Under the pieces are notes generated by a model. That model saw nothing but the letters and a program-made list of their open reading frames with translations. It ran no database searches and was not told the origin of the DNA. From JAGORM01 sp050255815 (GTDB lineage Bacteria > Patescibacteriota > Microgenomatia > Levybacterales > GWA1-39-11): 25,974 bases of DNA. The translations under genes and the position numbers were made by a program. Shown here one piece after another: positions 1 to 8,242 of this stretch; within the stretch, counting starts at the first letter, position 1; each line of letters begins with the position of its first letter. The stretch is taken from contig JBLMVJ010000034.1 in assembly GCA_050255815.1 (NCBI GenBank), positions 1 through 25,974 of the forward strand, written 5' to 3'.

Positions 1-2
1 CC

Positions 3-1853
3 AGCACTTCAACTGCAGGTGCAGGAGGAACCCTTTCTATCACCCTGGGTGCATCAGGTACCCTTTCAGGTGCAGGAACTGCCGCAAGCGGAGGGTCATT
101 TGTCCTGACTGCAGGAGCTTCAACTGCTGGTTCTGCAACAACGGGTGCAACCGGTGGAGATATTTCCTTAACCGCAGGTGCAGGATCAGTTGCAGCAGCC
201 GGAGGAAACCTGGTCTATGCAGCAGGAGCCGGAGGGGCAACCGGAGCAGGAGGAAATGTCTCCATTACTTCAGGAGCAGGTGGCGCAACCAGCGGTAATT
301 CAGGAAACGTAGTAATAGATGCGGGATCAAAGACCTCCGGAACAGCAGGGGTAATCTCCATAGGTCTCACCAATGCAAGCGGTATCAGTATAGGCCGTTC
401 AGGAATTGAAACTACCTTTGGGTTCTCTGCAACCACTGCAACAGAACGTCTCTGCGGAACCCAGACTAATGGCTCTGCTTCAACCGGAGTATTAAGAGAC
501 TGTACGGGAACTCCGGGAGACTATGCAGAACAATATGGCACTGACGGAATGGTAGATAAGGCTGATATTGTGGTTCTGGACCCTGCAAAACCTGCAGAAG
601 AGTACACTGACTGGGAGGGCAGAAAGGGATCTAAGGCATGGGTAGTAAAGTCAACTTCTGCATACCAGGGTACATTAGTAGGTGTAGTTTCAACTGAGCC
701 AAATGACGTGATAGGCAAGAACTTCCAGCCTTCTGAGTACCCGCAGCCAGTCGCACTTTCCGGCCGTGTTCCGGTAAAGGTTAATAATGAAAATGGGGAA
801 ATCCGGGTAGGAGATCCTATCACCAGCTCTTCAACTCCGGGCGTAGGTATGAAGGCTACCAGGAGTGGCGTGATAGTGGGTATTGCACAGCAAGATTTTA
901 GTGGTACTACCGGAACGGTATTAGTCAGAATGCAGCCCGGCTACTACTTTGGAGACCAGGTAGGATTGGCTTCCCTGAATGGCTTCTACAACACGGATGG
1001 CACTATGAAAGTACAGTTTGACGGAAAGATCTTAACCGCAGACCAGACTGATACCCTTATCTCAGAAAAGATTGCAGAGAATGCCTTAGCTACTGTCTTT
1101 CCAAGTATCCATGCTGACACCGCAGAATTAGGTACGGCAAGTGCATCCGGAACTCTGAAGATGAATAGTTCTGCCGGTGGTTCAGTAACCGTTTCTGCAC
1201 CTGCAACTTCTACTAACTGGACTATGACCCTGCCTACAGATGCAGGACAAAACGGCCAAGTTATGACTACGGACGGGAATGGCAACACCGCATGGGTAGA
1301 TCCTAGTGTGGTTACCGCTTCATTGAGGCAGGAAATCTTTAATATTCTGGGTGCTTCCACTGACACTCCTGACAAGTCTACTATCTTTGGCAGACTGGCA
1401 AAGATTCAGGACCAGGACATAGTAGGCATTAATGATAAACTGTCTGTCTTCTCAGTCATGGCAGATCCCGTCACCCTGGTTAAATCAGCCGCATTTAACG
1501 TACAGACCACCTTTAATAATGGCATCCAGGTGCTTTCTGATATAGTCCTGGCCGGAAGGATTAAACACACAGACCAGGATACGGCCGGGATTGCAGTTAT
1601 CAAGTCTGGTTTCCAGGAGGTTCATGTCACCTTTGACAGGCCATATTCAACTGCACCTATCATTAATATCACTTCCCAGGGACAGTCTGCCCAGGGATTT
1701 GTGAAAGACGTAACTACGGATGGCTTTACCGTTGCTGTCCCTGCCTCAGCTTCTGCAGACCTGCAGTTCAGTTGGAACGCAGTCCTGATCCAGAACCCAC
1801 GGGTGTCTGAATCTACCTCCAGCGCACAGTTGAGCCCCACGCCAACGCCATAG
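3..1853 (+). CDS. Giant secreted fibre/adhesin, C-terminal part (5' end outside the window)
   Basis: The frame is open from the first full codon at position 3 to the TAG at 1851-1853. No start is convincing inside the window: the ATG at 549 lies mid-domain, so this is the 3' part of a longer gene. The order seen is: a low-complexity Gly/Ala/Ser/Thr region (about nt 3-430) with recurring GGN-V-I-aGAGGAT-like units; a domain starting at DYAEQY with VALSGRVPVKV and GDPITSS (about nt 516-960), resembling the G2/intramolecular-chaperone type domains of phage neck or tail proteins; a tail-fibre-like module with GQVMTTDGNGNTAW (about nt 1250-1310); a helical-looking stretch; and a final beta domain (about nt 1554-1800) with a VTFDRPY..AP pattern like H-type lectins, then a PTPTP tail. 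The G2-like and final beta domains recur in the protein at 10563-16754, so the two are paralogues, but this one has no M23 peptidase. A surface role is inferred. Confidence 0.88.
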   Translation, partial: STSTAGAGGTLSITLGASGTLSGAGTAASGGSFVLTAGASTAGSATTGATGGDISLTAGAGSVAAAGGNLVYAAGAGGATGAGGNVSITSGAGGATSGNSGNVVIDAGSKTSGTAGVISIGLTNASGISIGRSGIETTFGFSATTATERLCGTQTNGSASTGVLRDCTGTPGDYAEQYGTDGMVDKADIVVLDPAKPAEEYTDWEGRKGSKAWVVKSTSAYQGTLVGVVSTEPNDVIGKNFQPSEYPQPVALSGRVPVKVNNENGEIRVGDPITSSSTPGVGMKATRSGVIVGIAQQDFSGTTGTVLVRMQPGYYFGDQVGLASLNGFYNTDGTMKVQFDGKILTADQTDTLISEKIAENALATVFPSIHADTAELGTASASGTLKMNSSAGGSVTVSAPATSTNWTMTLPTDAGQNGQVMTTDGNGNTAWVDPSVVTASLRQEIFNILGASTDTPDKSTIFGRLAKIQDQDIVGINDKLSVFSVMADPVTLVKSAAFNVQTTFNNGIQVLSDIVLAGRIKHTDQDTAGIAVIKSGFQEVHVTFDRPYSTAPIINITSQGQSAQGFVKDVTTDGFTVAVPASASADLQFSWNAVLIQNPRVSESTSSAQLSPTPTP

Positions 1854-2120
1854 GGGAAGAGGCAGAGAGTCAAAGGTTACAAAGGAGGCAAAGGGGACAA
1901 AAGAATCGAAGGGGAATAGAGCGGAAATTAAGTAGAAACTGGTGGAAATTGGGAAACTGATCGTAATTACAATTAATTTCTATCGGATTTCCACGAATTT
2001 CAATCAATTTCTTTCTCGTAGTTCTCGCCTGGGCTTTGCCCGGCTCGAACAGTGTCCGTGAGCTGTGAACCATAAACCTTTAATACTTGATACCCAATAC
2101 TGTATACTCGATATTTTCTC
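1854..2120. repeat. Repeat-rich intergenic region with an imperfect inverted repeat
   Basis: No gene is seen here. Three kinds of structure are visible. A purine-rich stretch at 1870-1905 repeats CAAAGG-like words. An imperfect inverted repeat pairs about 1923-1961 with about 1971-2012, both arms built from GAAATT and GTGGAAAT words. A short hairpin GGGC-TTT-GCCC lies at 2031-2041. The part at 2085-2112 uses GATAC/TACTCGATA words that recur, inverted, near 4018-4050. The region lies between the convergent ends of the fibre gene and the TMTC-like gene and could end transcription from both, though there is no classic terminator with a U tract. Confidence 0.55.
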
Positions 2121-3875
2121 TCAATACTTTGGTTTATTCAAAATGATTTGCTTCCCGGTTTTTATTGCCTCATAGAGCTGTCCTGCCCGAGGATCATTTG
2201 GCATCAGCAAACTGGACTGGTATGCCGCCTGTAAAGCACCATTAGTATCTTTAAGTTGAAGCTGGGCCAGTGCTAAATCAAACCAGAGCATTCCTGAGAG
2301 ATCTATCTTATGGGAAGTCTTGATGATAAATTCCTGGGCACGCTGGGGAGAGCCATAATTGACCAGTAAGTCCGCCAGGTTTTCATAAGGCAGGTAAAAG
2401 GTGGTATTGTTTACTGCTTTCAGGAAATACTCTTCAGCCTGTTGGTAATATTTTGGATCTTCAGCATATCCTTTATGCCGGTAAATAGAGCCCAGATTGT
2501 TCCAGTTCAGCCACCACCATGGTCCCAGTTCTGTTGATTTGCGTACGTGGGGTTCAGCCAGGTCATATTGCTCCCGGATAATATATTCATACCCCAGGTT
2601 ATTCTCCAGCGGAAAGCTGTCTTTTGAGTATTTAATATCCCGCAAATCCAGGGTCAGGCCGTCCCGCCAGTCCAGTGTCCGGACTACTGTCCGGGCACAA
2701 AGTAAGGATAACAAAATAATACTTACTATAACAAATTCAGTTTTGTGCTCAAATCGGAATGAAGTAAAAAAAACTCCCAGCATGCCTATCATGCCAACGG
2801 CCGGGAAATAAAACCACCGGTCAGCCACCGTAACATCTAACGGGAAGACATTCATGTGGGCAGCCATACCTATAAAGAATAAGAGGGCAAAAAACAGGAA
2901 CGCATGCGCTTCAGCCATCTTTTTTTTATACAGCCGGAAGGCAATATAAGAAACAGCACCAACAAAGAGAAGGTCTATAGCAAGCGGCAGATAAAAGTCC
3001 TGGGGAGTTAATGATTTTACTACCCAATGTTCAGCAACCGCAAAGTCATAGGGAACAAAAAAGTTGCGCAGGTAGTAGTAGAATTCAGCAGGGACGTTTA
3101 GGATACGCCACAATAGGGAAAGCCGCATGATAGGGTAGGGTTTATCATGAGAGGTAGGGATCAGGCCTACAGTCATAATCCTCATGAAGGCGTAGAGACC
3201 AAAAACCGGAATCAGGCTCATTCCTAATCTGTATAAACGTGACTTCTTGCCCAATACTACGATTTGATATAAGAGAGCAGCCACTATAAAGAGCACGCCG
3301 GTTTCCTTTGAAAGGAGGGAAAGGGTGAAGAGAATGGCTGAAGCTAAAAGCTCTTTTTTACCCAGGTTTTCCCGGCATATAATAAGGAAGCCTATGGCCC
3401 CAAAAACAAAGAATAACGGTTCCTGAAGCGCTGAAATATAGAGGACTGACTCTGCATTTAAGGGGTGGATGGCAAACAAAACTGCGCCTAACAGGGAAAC
3501 CGATGGCTTAAAAAACTTCTTAAAGATATAGAAAACCAGGATAGTATTAGCCATATGAAGGAGAATCTGCAACAGGTGGAAAGAGGAGGGGTTAGCGCCT
3601 GATAGCTTATAAACAACCGCATAAGCAGTAGTCATGAGCGGTTTGTAATAGACCCCGGCAGTTTTTGTAGTTCCCTGGAGGCCAAAGCTGCTGCCCAGAA
3701 AGATTTGGGGAATATTAAAGGTGGTTACCTGGACATTATTGGTAACTTGAGAGGCGTCATCCAGGACTAATCCGTTAGGCAAGGAAGTGAAAAAAGTCAT
3801 AAAGGCTATGAGTGCCAGGATAATAGGCGCTGCCATCCAGTTTTTTTCCAGGTATTCTTCTATCCGGTGGTACAT
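2121..3875 (-). CDS. TMTC-like GT-C membrane glycosyltransferase with C-terminal TPRs
   Basis: 584 residues. The N-terminal two thirds are multi-spanning membrane protein; the last ~160 residues are tetratricopeptide-type helical repeats (NLGYEYI..YDLAEPHVRKS, NLGSIYRHKG, YENLADLLVNYG, LALAQLQLKD). The first outer loop carries an acidic pair, VLDD at residues 39-40, followed by YYKPLMTTAYAVVYKL, FHLLQILLHMANTI, FAIHPLNAESVLYIS and LLSKETGV. This order matches the TMTC/DUF1736-type GT-C family, which uses polyprenyl-phosphate sugars (O-mannosyl transfer in eukaryotic members). The likely job is glycosylation of secreted or surface proteins, perhaps the neighbouring fibres; donor and target cannot be read from sequence. 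The gene stands alone and converges on the fibre gene. The ATG at 3873-3875 has no Shine-Dalgarno but a promoter-like pair close upstream. A PMT/ArnT-type general GT-C assignment is the alternative. Confidence 0.8.
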   Translation of the reverse strand: MYHRIEEYLEKNWMAAPIILALIAFMTFFTSLPNGLVLDDASQVTNNVQVTTFNIPQIFLGSSFGLQGTTKTAGVYYKPLMTTAYAVVYKLSGANPSSFHLLQILLHMANTILVFYIFKKFFKPSVSLLGAVLFAIHPLNAESVLYISALQEPLFFVFGAIGFLIICRENLGKKELLASAILFTLSLLSKETGVLFIVAALLYQIVVLGKKSRLYRLGMSLIPVFGLYAFMRIMTVGLIPTSHDKPYPIMRLSLLWRILNVPAEFYYYLRNFFVPYDFAVAEHWVVKSLTPQDFYLPLAIDLLFVGAVSYIAFRLYKKKMAEAHAFLFFALLFFIGMAAHMNVFPLDVTVADRWFYFPAVGMIGMLGVFFTSFRFEHKTEFVIVSIILLSLLCARTVVRTLDWRDGLTLDLRDIKYSKDSFPLENNLGYEYIIREQYDLAEPHVRKSTELGPWWWLNWNNLGSIYRHKGYAEDPKYYQQAEEYFLKAVNNTTFYLPYENLADLLVNYGSPQRAQEFIIKTSHKIDLSGMLWFDLALAQLQLKDTNGALQAAYQSSLLMPNDPRAGQLYEAIKTGKQIILNKPKY

Positions 3876-3884
3876 ATATAGGTA

Positions 3885-3913
3885 ACTGTACCAAAACCGT
3901 AAAAAACCATCAA
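3885..3913 (-). promoter_or_regulatory. Candidate promoter of the TMTC-like gene
   Basis: On the minus strand TTGATG (3913-3908) is separated by 17 bases from TACAGT (3890-3885), 4/6 matches each to the sigma-70 consensus. The start codon follows 9 bases after the -10 hexamer, so the transcript would begin at or just before the ATG. Moderate, by eye only. Confidence 0.4.
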
Positions 3914-4107
3914 CTAGATCTAACTGCTCTAATATAAAACTTGGCTTTAAACTCTAAGACAACCTGTAATAATGAGGTCAAAATATGAGTGTGATTTACT
4001 AGCAATAAATGCATCAAGAGTATCGAGTAGGGAATAGAGTATAGTGTGTACCGTTAACTCTTGGTGTGCTCGCAGAGGCAAAGCGGGGATCATTAGAAAT
4101 TGAAGCT

Positions 4108-4135
4108 AGTAGAAACTGGTAGAAATTAGGAAACT
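4108..4135 (+). repeat. 28-bp direct repeat partner of 1931-1958
   Basis: The 28 bases here match 1931-1958 at 26 positions, in the same orientation; both copies begin AGTAGAAACTGGT. The two lie on either side of the TMTC-like gene. A separate 15-base perfect inverted pair, GGCAAAGGGGACAAA at 1887-1901 and its reverse complement at 4229-4243, also brackets that gene. Confidence 0.65.
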
Positions 4136-4306
4136 TATTGTAGGTGACTTCGTTATTTTTTTAAATAACCCATTAACGGGTTAACCTTTTAACTCGTTAA
4201 CATTACCATCTTTATAACCTTCGTCTCCTTTGTCCCCTTTGCCACTTTCAAACAATATTCTACCTTCTATATTCTATATTCTTGATTTCTCCTACTAGGA
4301 TGCATA

Positions 4307-4336
4307 TTGACAATAGATAATTTTTCACTTAATAAT
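4307..4336 (+). promoter_or_regulatory. Strong candidate promoter of the secreted protein gene at 4345
   Basis: A perfect -35 consensus TTGACA (4307-4312) is followed by an 18-base spacer and AATAAT (4331-4336, 5/6 match). Only 8 bases separate the -10 from the ATG at 4345, so the predicted transcript start falls on or next to the start codon and leaves no room for a ribosome binding site. Confidence 0.6.
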
Positions 4337-4344
4337 TAATTAAC

Positions 4345-5439
4345 ATGAATTTATTCGCTGTCCGCCGTATTTCCCTAGCGCTTCTTCTTGTTATTGCGTT
4401 AAACGCAGTACTTCCTATCCTTTCATCCCAAAAAGCCAGTGCCGCTAATTTAACAGAAGCATCTATTAGATTAGACAGGCTGGGAGCAGCTGTTGCGTCA
4501 AACACCACGAATGCAAAAATATTAGTAGTGGTGAAACCTTCCTCTACAGCAACAGAGGGGAAATTAAAAATTACCTGGCCGGATACTACTTCCAATGGTT
4601 TTACTGTAGATGCTACTAACACAAACCACACTACATCTACCACCGGTCTTCCCGCTACCTACCATGGAGAATCTTTGAACTCATGGCCCACTATTCAGGC
4701 AAATGCTACTTCTGTAACTGACAATGGAAATACTACTGACGTGATATATACCAGCGGGGATTTAACCGCAGGCCAGCTATATGGCTTCTGGATTACCGGA
4801 GGAATTACTAATCCGTCCAATGCAAACGCAGGCCAGCATACTATTACTATTACTACCCAGACCGGTGCAGATGCTGATATTGATACCTCAACCGTAGCAG
4901 TAGATACACTTGGTACTCTAGGAGATCAGGTTACGCTTACCGCAACGGTTCCGCCTTCTTTTAGCTTTGTGCTTTCAGGTAATTCCATTAGTCTTGGGAC
5001 CCTCAGTACTTCAGCAAGAACCACCGGAAACGTGACCGCAACCATCAGTACTAATGCTAATAACGGATGGATAGCGTTTATGAGATCAGAAGGCGCAGCT
5101 GCAACACTGGATTCTGCAACTACCGGGGATTCAATCTCATCTACTAAAACTGGTTCTTGTGTGACAGCAGCAAATGGCGCGAAAGGATACGTGGTTGACG
5201 TAAATGCTGCTGCAGGGTCCAGTGCAGGAGGTGCACTTACCGTAGCAACAGAATATGATTGTACTGATAACCAGGCAGGAGGAGTATTAGCTACTACATA
5301 TGACCAGATTGCAGACCGCACCGGAGTTGTTGACAGTGATGTCCTAACGCTGAATGCTGTTGTTACCATCTCTGCTACTACCAAAGCAGCTACGGATTAT
5401 ACTGACACCTGGGAAGTAGTAGGTGCCGGAGATTTCTAA
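4345..5439 (+). CDS. Secreted beta-rich surface protein with WxL-like C-terminal layout
   Basis: 364 residues with a clear signal peptide (residues 1-34, basic RR then a hydrophobic core, cleavage near ASA-A). The mature protein is Thr/Ser/Ala-rich with predicted beta strands throughout. The C-terminal half begins VPPSFSFVLSGNSISLGTL (about 202-220), then VTATISTNANNGW (230-242) and ends with VVTISATTKAATDYTDTWEV near the C-terminus. This order (VP.. F.. LG.L.., then .vs.nn.GW, then a final a..Y.dtw strand) resembles the WxL cell-wall-binding domain of Firmicutes, but no W-x-L motif is present; the final strand has WEV. Cys272 and Cys306 could pair. The C-terminal domain resembles that of the protein at 8243-9331. 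It heads an apparent same-strand cluster with two DUF916-like proteins 67 bases downstream. The function as a wall- or membrane-associated surface protein is inferred. Confidence 0.78.
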   Translation: MNLFAVRRISLALLLVIALNAVLPILSSQKASAANLTEASIRLDRLGAAVASNTTNAKILVVVKPSSTATEGKLKITWPDTTSNGFTVDATNTNHTTSTTGLPATYHGESLNSWPTIQANATSVTDNGNTTDVIYTSGDLTAGQLYGFWITGGITNPSNANAGQHTITITTQTGADADIDTSTVAVDTLGTLGDQVTLTATVPPSFSFVLSGNSISLGTLSTSARTTGNVTATISTNANNGWIAFMRSEGAAATLDSATTGDSISSTKTGSCVTAANGAKGYVVDVNAAAGSSAGGALTVATEYDCTDNQAGGVLATTYDQIADRTGVVDSDVLTLNAVVTISATTKAATDYTDTWEVVGAGDF

Positions 5440-5505
5440 ACTGCCCCCAAAGCCCTTTACTTTAATGCCAGTATTGTTTTAGAATGGGATCATACATTGG
5501 GTTCT

Positions 5506-6546
5506 ATGAGTTTTAAGAAATTATCTTTTCTATCTTTCCTTTTTCTTCTGGTATCATTCCTTTTGGTAAAGTCAGCCGCGGCCCAAACCACGGGTATTAA
5601 CCTCACCCTTGCCCCCACCTTCATCTCCTTACACACGGATCCGGGTAAAGAAGTAAACAGTAAATTTACCGTTAAAAACAACAGTAATGTAACGGAAAAT
5701 CTGCAGCTTTCCCTGGTCCAGTTTCAGGGTTCCGCGAGCAGCAGCCGTGGCTTGTCCCTGAAGGACGTAGACAAAAATGACCCGTTTGTGAAATGGGTAA
5801 AGTTTTCTGATGAGGAATTCTCCCTGGCACCTAACCAGCAGAAAACCATTTCAGTAACCGTTTCCCCTCCGCAGGAAGCAGCATTAGGCTATTACTACGG
5901 TATCTTGGTATCCCGGAAAACTGAATCGGGATCCGGCAATGGAGCAGTGGTATCCGGCGCTCCGGCCATCCCTCTTCTTCTTGAGGTGAGAAGCCCTAAC
6001 GCTAAAAAAGAAATGCAATTAGTCTCCTTCCTGACAGACAGCTTCTTCTATGAATATCTTCCCACCAACTTCCAGGTAAAGATTAAAAACACCGGAAATG
6101 TCTTTGGGGTAGCCTCCGGCACTATATTTATTGACTCCCTTGCTAAAAAACAGATTGCCACCATTAATGTAAATGAAGGAAAAGGAAATATCCTTCCGTC
6201 ATCAGACCGTACTTTTGATGCAGCCTGGGCTGAAGGATTTGCGGTACGCACCCCTAAAACAGAAAATGGCAAAACAGTCCTGGACTCCAAAGGCAAGCCG
6301 GTGTATGAAACCCACTTTGACTTCTCAAAGGCTGACAAGTTCAGGATTGGCCGCTATACCGCACACCTGCTCATGGTTTATGACAATGGTGAGCGTGATA
6401 TCCCCCTGGAAGCCACCGTCTCCTTCTGGGTTATTCCCTGGAAAATTCTTACCGCTGGTTTCATAGTACTAGTCTTGGTTCTGATTGGACTGAGGAGTAC
6501 CGTACTGTCTAATGTCCAACGCATAAAGCGGCTCCTTGGAAAATAA
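5506..6546 (+). CDS. DUF916-like membrane-anchored surface protein (first of pair)
   Basis: 346 residues from the ATG at 5506. An in-frame TTG at 5497 would add only three residues and is less likely, since the signal peptide (MSFKKL..., hydrophobic to about residue 22, SAAAQ) starts naturally at the ATG. The mature part begins INLTLAPTFISLHTDPGKEVNSKFTV, followed by FSLAPNQQKTISVTVSPPQEA..GYYYGILV, the pattern of the N-terminal immunoglobulin-like domain of DUF916 (WxL-interacting) proteins. A second beta domain covers about residues 165-300, and one transmembrane segment (about 312-332) with a basic RIKRLLGK tail orients the protein outside the cell. It lies 66 bases after the secreted protein and 62 bases before its paralogue-like partner. 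In Firmicutes DUF916 proteins work with WxL proteins at the cell surface; a matching role here is inference. Confidence 0.75.
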   Translation: MSFKKLSFLSFLFLLVSFLLVKSAAAQTTGINLTLAPTFISLHTDPGKEVNSKFTVKNNSNVTENLQLSLVQFQGSASSSRGLSLKDVDKNDPFVKWVKFSDEEFSLAPNQQKTISVTVSPPQEAALGYYYGILVSRKTESGSGNGAVVSGAPAIPLLLEVRSPNAKKEMQLVSFLTDSFFYEYLPTNFQVKIKNTGNVFGVASGTIFIDSLAKKQIATINVNEGKGNILPSSDRTFDAAWAEGFAVRTPKTENGKTVLDSKGKPVYETHFDFSKADKFRIGRYTAHLLMVYDNGERDIPLEATVSFWVIPWKILTAGFIVLVLVLIGLRSTVLSNVQRIKRLLGK

Positions 6547-6608
6547 TATCCCTGTTAAGCCCATTGAATCTTTTTTTCAAAAAAAAGTATGTTTTGTTCA
6601 AAATAACA

Positions 6609-7514
6609 ATGCGAGTAAGAGTCTGCCTGTTGTTTCTGCTTATTGCACTGTTTCCCTTATTTACTCCCCGGGTTTTTGCAAAAGAGAATGTCAGCTTGAG
6701 TCCCGCCTACCAGGAGGTAATATTTAGTGATGAGCCGGAAAAAACCATCCAATTCACCCTCACCAATAACACTAAAAAAACCTTTGAATTTGAGCTGAAC
6801 CCGGTTAATTTTGCCCCGGCAGACCAAAACGGGGGTTTGAAATTCTTTGAAGCGGAAAAAAGCTCTTACCTTTTTTCACTCGTTTCCTATATGCAGCTTG
6901 AATCCCCTAAGATTCAGCTGGAGCCGGGCGAGAAAAAGACTATCCCCGTAACCATCATGAACCGCCAGGATCTATCCCCGGGAGGACATTATGCGGCCCT
7001 TGTTGTCCGCCAGGTGCCCATAGGGGAACAAACGCAGGTGACTGAGGCTGTTTCAGCATTAATTTTCCTGAAAAAAACCGGTGGAGAGCGCTACAACCTG
7101 TCACTCAAAGACGTTTCCTGGCCGGCCTCATTTATTACGTTTTCCTATCCGCACCAAACCAGCGTATTATTCCAGAATGAGGGGAATATCCATGTGGTTC
7201 CATATGGTACCGTTTCTATAAAGGATATGTTTGGCCGCCAGTTGTACAAAGGTGTTTTAAATGAGGACTCTTTCTTTGTTCTGCCGGATTCACGCCGCAA
7301 TATTTTTATTACCTTCCATGAAGATGTAGAGTGGGGCATTCCTATATCTTTTAACACCATTTCAATTTCCGGGGCAGATTCTTTGAAAAAAGTACATTAT
7401 TCCTATGAAACTACCTTTCTGTACGTAAATCCGTACGTTACCGGTGGACTCGTCATTATGCTAGCGGGTTATTTTTTGTTTAAGGGTTATGGAAGAAGGA
7501 AAAAAAAGACGTAA
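6609..7514 (+). CDS. DUF916-like membrane-anchored surface protein (second of pair)
   Basis: 301 residues from the ATG at 6609. The open frame extends upstream to a TTG at 6564, but the signal peptide (MRVRVCLLFLLIALFPLF..VFA) begins at 6609. The domain order matches the preceding gene: NVSLSPAYQEVIFSDEPEKT (first strand pair), IQLEPGEKKTIPVTIMNRQDLSPGGHYAALVV, a second beta domain with VLFQNEGNIHVVPYGTVSI, then a transmembrane helix (about 275-293) and a short basic GRRKKKT tail. The two proteins share layout rather than close identity, so the duplication is probably old. Its last 26 bases overlap the start of the next gene, so translation may be coupled. As with its neighbour, a DUF916-type partner role for secreted beta proteins is the best reading. 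Confidence 0.75.
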   Translation: MRVRVCLLFLLIALFPLFTPRVFAKENVSLSPAYQEVIFSDEPEKTIQFTLTNNTKKTFEFELNPVNFAPADQNGGLKFFEAEKSSYLFSLVSYMQLESPKIQLEPGEKKTIPVTIMNRQDLSPGGHYAALVVRQVPIGEQTQVTEAVSALIFLKKTGGERYNLSLKDVSWPASFITFSYPHQTSVLFQNEGNIHVVPYGTVSIKDMFGRQLYKGVLNEDSFFVLPDSRRNIFITFHEDVEWGIPISFNTISISGADSLKKVHYSYETTFLYVNPYVTGGLVIMLAGYFLFKGYGRRKKKT

Positions 7515-8112
7515 ACACAAAAAACTATTAATAAGTCTGGGAGTCTTACTCCTATTAATTGCAGCTGCAGCCGGCTACTTTTACTATGATTACATTACTT
7601 CTTCCAGCAAGCAAACCACTGTTTCAGCGCGCGCAAAAGAATTTTTAGACTCCCAAAAATTTAAAACAAACAGCCCCTTGAAAGATGTAAATTTCACTGC
7701 TAAAGCCAATAGGACTAATGAAATAGAACGGGTGGACGGCTGCTTTTCACTTATGATCCCCTTTAATATAAGGAATATAAATACGGATGAAAATCAGAAG
7801 TGTTATAGGTATATTTCTTTTGATAACCCTCAGGGAAGTATAGTGCTTTTTAAGCAAGATGCAAAAGGGTTAGGCGTAGAGGCTGCTCCGGGTGTTTCTA
7901 TGCGCAGGCTGAAAAAAGACGTGTATAAAGAAGAGCAGCGCAGCGTGAATGGGAAAACCTTTTTGGTATTCCGGGATTCGGAGAAAAACTATGAGAAGAC
8001 CGCGTATTTACTGACAAATGGAAGCTATTACATCCTGACGCTAAGCCTCACTGATCCGGAGAATGGTGACACAAAGCTGGACCAGGTACTAAGCTCCGTA
8101 ATCCCACTGTAA
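7489..8112 (+). CDS. Small N-terminally anchored extracytoplasmic protein, unknown function
   Basis: 207 residues. A very basic N-terminus (EEGKKRRKHKK) precedes one transmembrane helix (about residues 12-31), so the rest faces outward. The soluble part has two cysteines (GCFSLMIPF and ENQKCYRYI) that could form a disulfide, and alternating beta strands with FSLMIPF..., GSIVLFKQD, GKTFLVFRD, TAYLLTNGSYYILTLSL. That strand order is reminiscent of PsbP/Mog1-type folds, but this is a weak resemblance only. It overlaps the preceding DUF916-like gene by 26 bases in a different frame, which places it as the last gene of the 4345-8112 cluster. It may be an accessory to the surface complex; I do not recognise the family. 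Confidence 0.7.
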   Translation: MEEGKKRRKHKKLLISLGVLLLLIAAAAGYFYYDYITSSSKQTTVSARAKEFLDSQKFKTNSPLKDVNFTAKANRTNEIERVDGCFSLMIPFNIRNINTDENQKCYRYISFDNPQGSIVLFKQDAKGLGVEAAPGVSMRRLKKDVYKEEQRSVNGKTFLVFRDSEKNYEKTAYLLTNGSYYILTLSLTDPENGDTKLDQVLSSVIPL

Positions 8113-8144
8113 AATTTGAGGCTAGAAGTTGGAAATTAGAAGTT

Positions 8145-8242
8145 AGATTTTGAGGATGGAAGATAGTTTCTAGAAGTTTCTACCATCTATTTTCTAGTTT
8201 CAATATCTATCATCTAGCATCTAATTTCTACCCTCAAAATCT
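8145..8242. terminator. Long imperfect hairpin between convergent genes
   Basis: An 11-base perfect inverted pair, AGATTTTGAGG at 8145-8155 and CCTCAAAATCT at 8232-8242, encloses degenerate GAAATTAGA/CTAGAAG and TTTCTACCATCTA words that can also pair with each other. The structure fills almost all of the gap between the convergent stops at 8112 and 8243. A bidirectional transcription end is plausible; it is not a classical GC-rich terminator. Confidence 0.45.

Larger units (their letters stand above)
3876..4344. other. 469-bp gene-free region with hairpins and dispersed repeats
   Basis: This stretch lies between the divergent TMTC-like and secreted-protein genes. No open frame of note is seen. 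It holds the promoter candidates for both genes; an 18-base perfect hairpin GTTATTT-TTTT-AAATAAC at 4152-4169; a stem TAACCC-ATTAAC-GGGTTA at about 4166-4183, followed by related TTAAC words to 4200; a 28-base near-copy (4108-4135) of 1931-1958; a 15-base inverted copy (4229-4243) of 1887-1901; and TATCGAGTAGGG-type words at 4018-4045. The last 130 bases are AT-rich. Confidence 0.6.

Noticed and set aside
1887..4243. An insertion sequence or transposon around the TMTC-like gene
   Set aside because: No transposase, no target-site duplication could be identified, and the flanking repeats resemble words found in other gaps.
4345..5439. A true WxL protein
   Set aside because: No W-x-L motif is present in either secreted protein, so only a WxL-like layout is claimed.
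5497..5505. Upstream TTG start for the first DUF916-like gene
   Set aside because: It adds three residues before a natural signal peptide that begins at the ATG at 5506.
6564..6608. Upstream TTG start for the second DUF916-like gene
   Set aside because: It would place 15 residues (NLFFKKKYVLFKIT-type) before the signal peptide; the ATG at 6609 gives a normal one.
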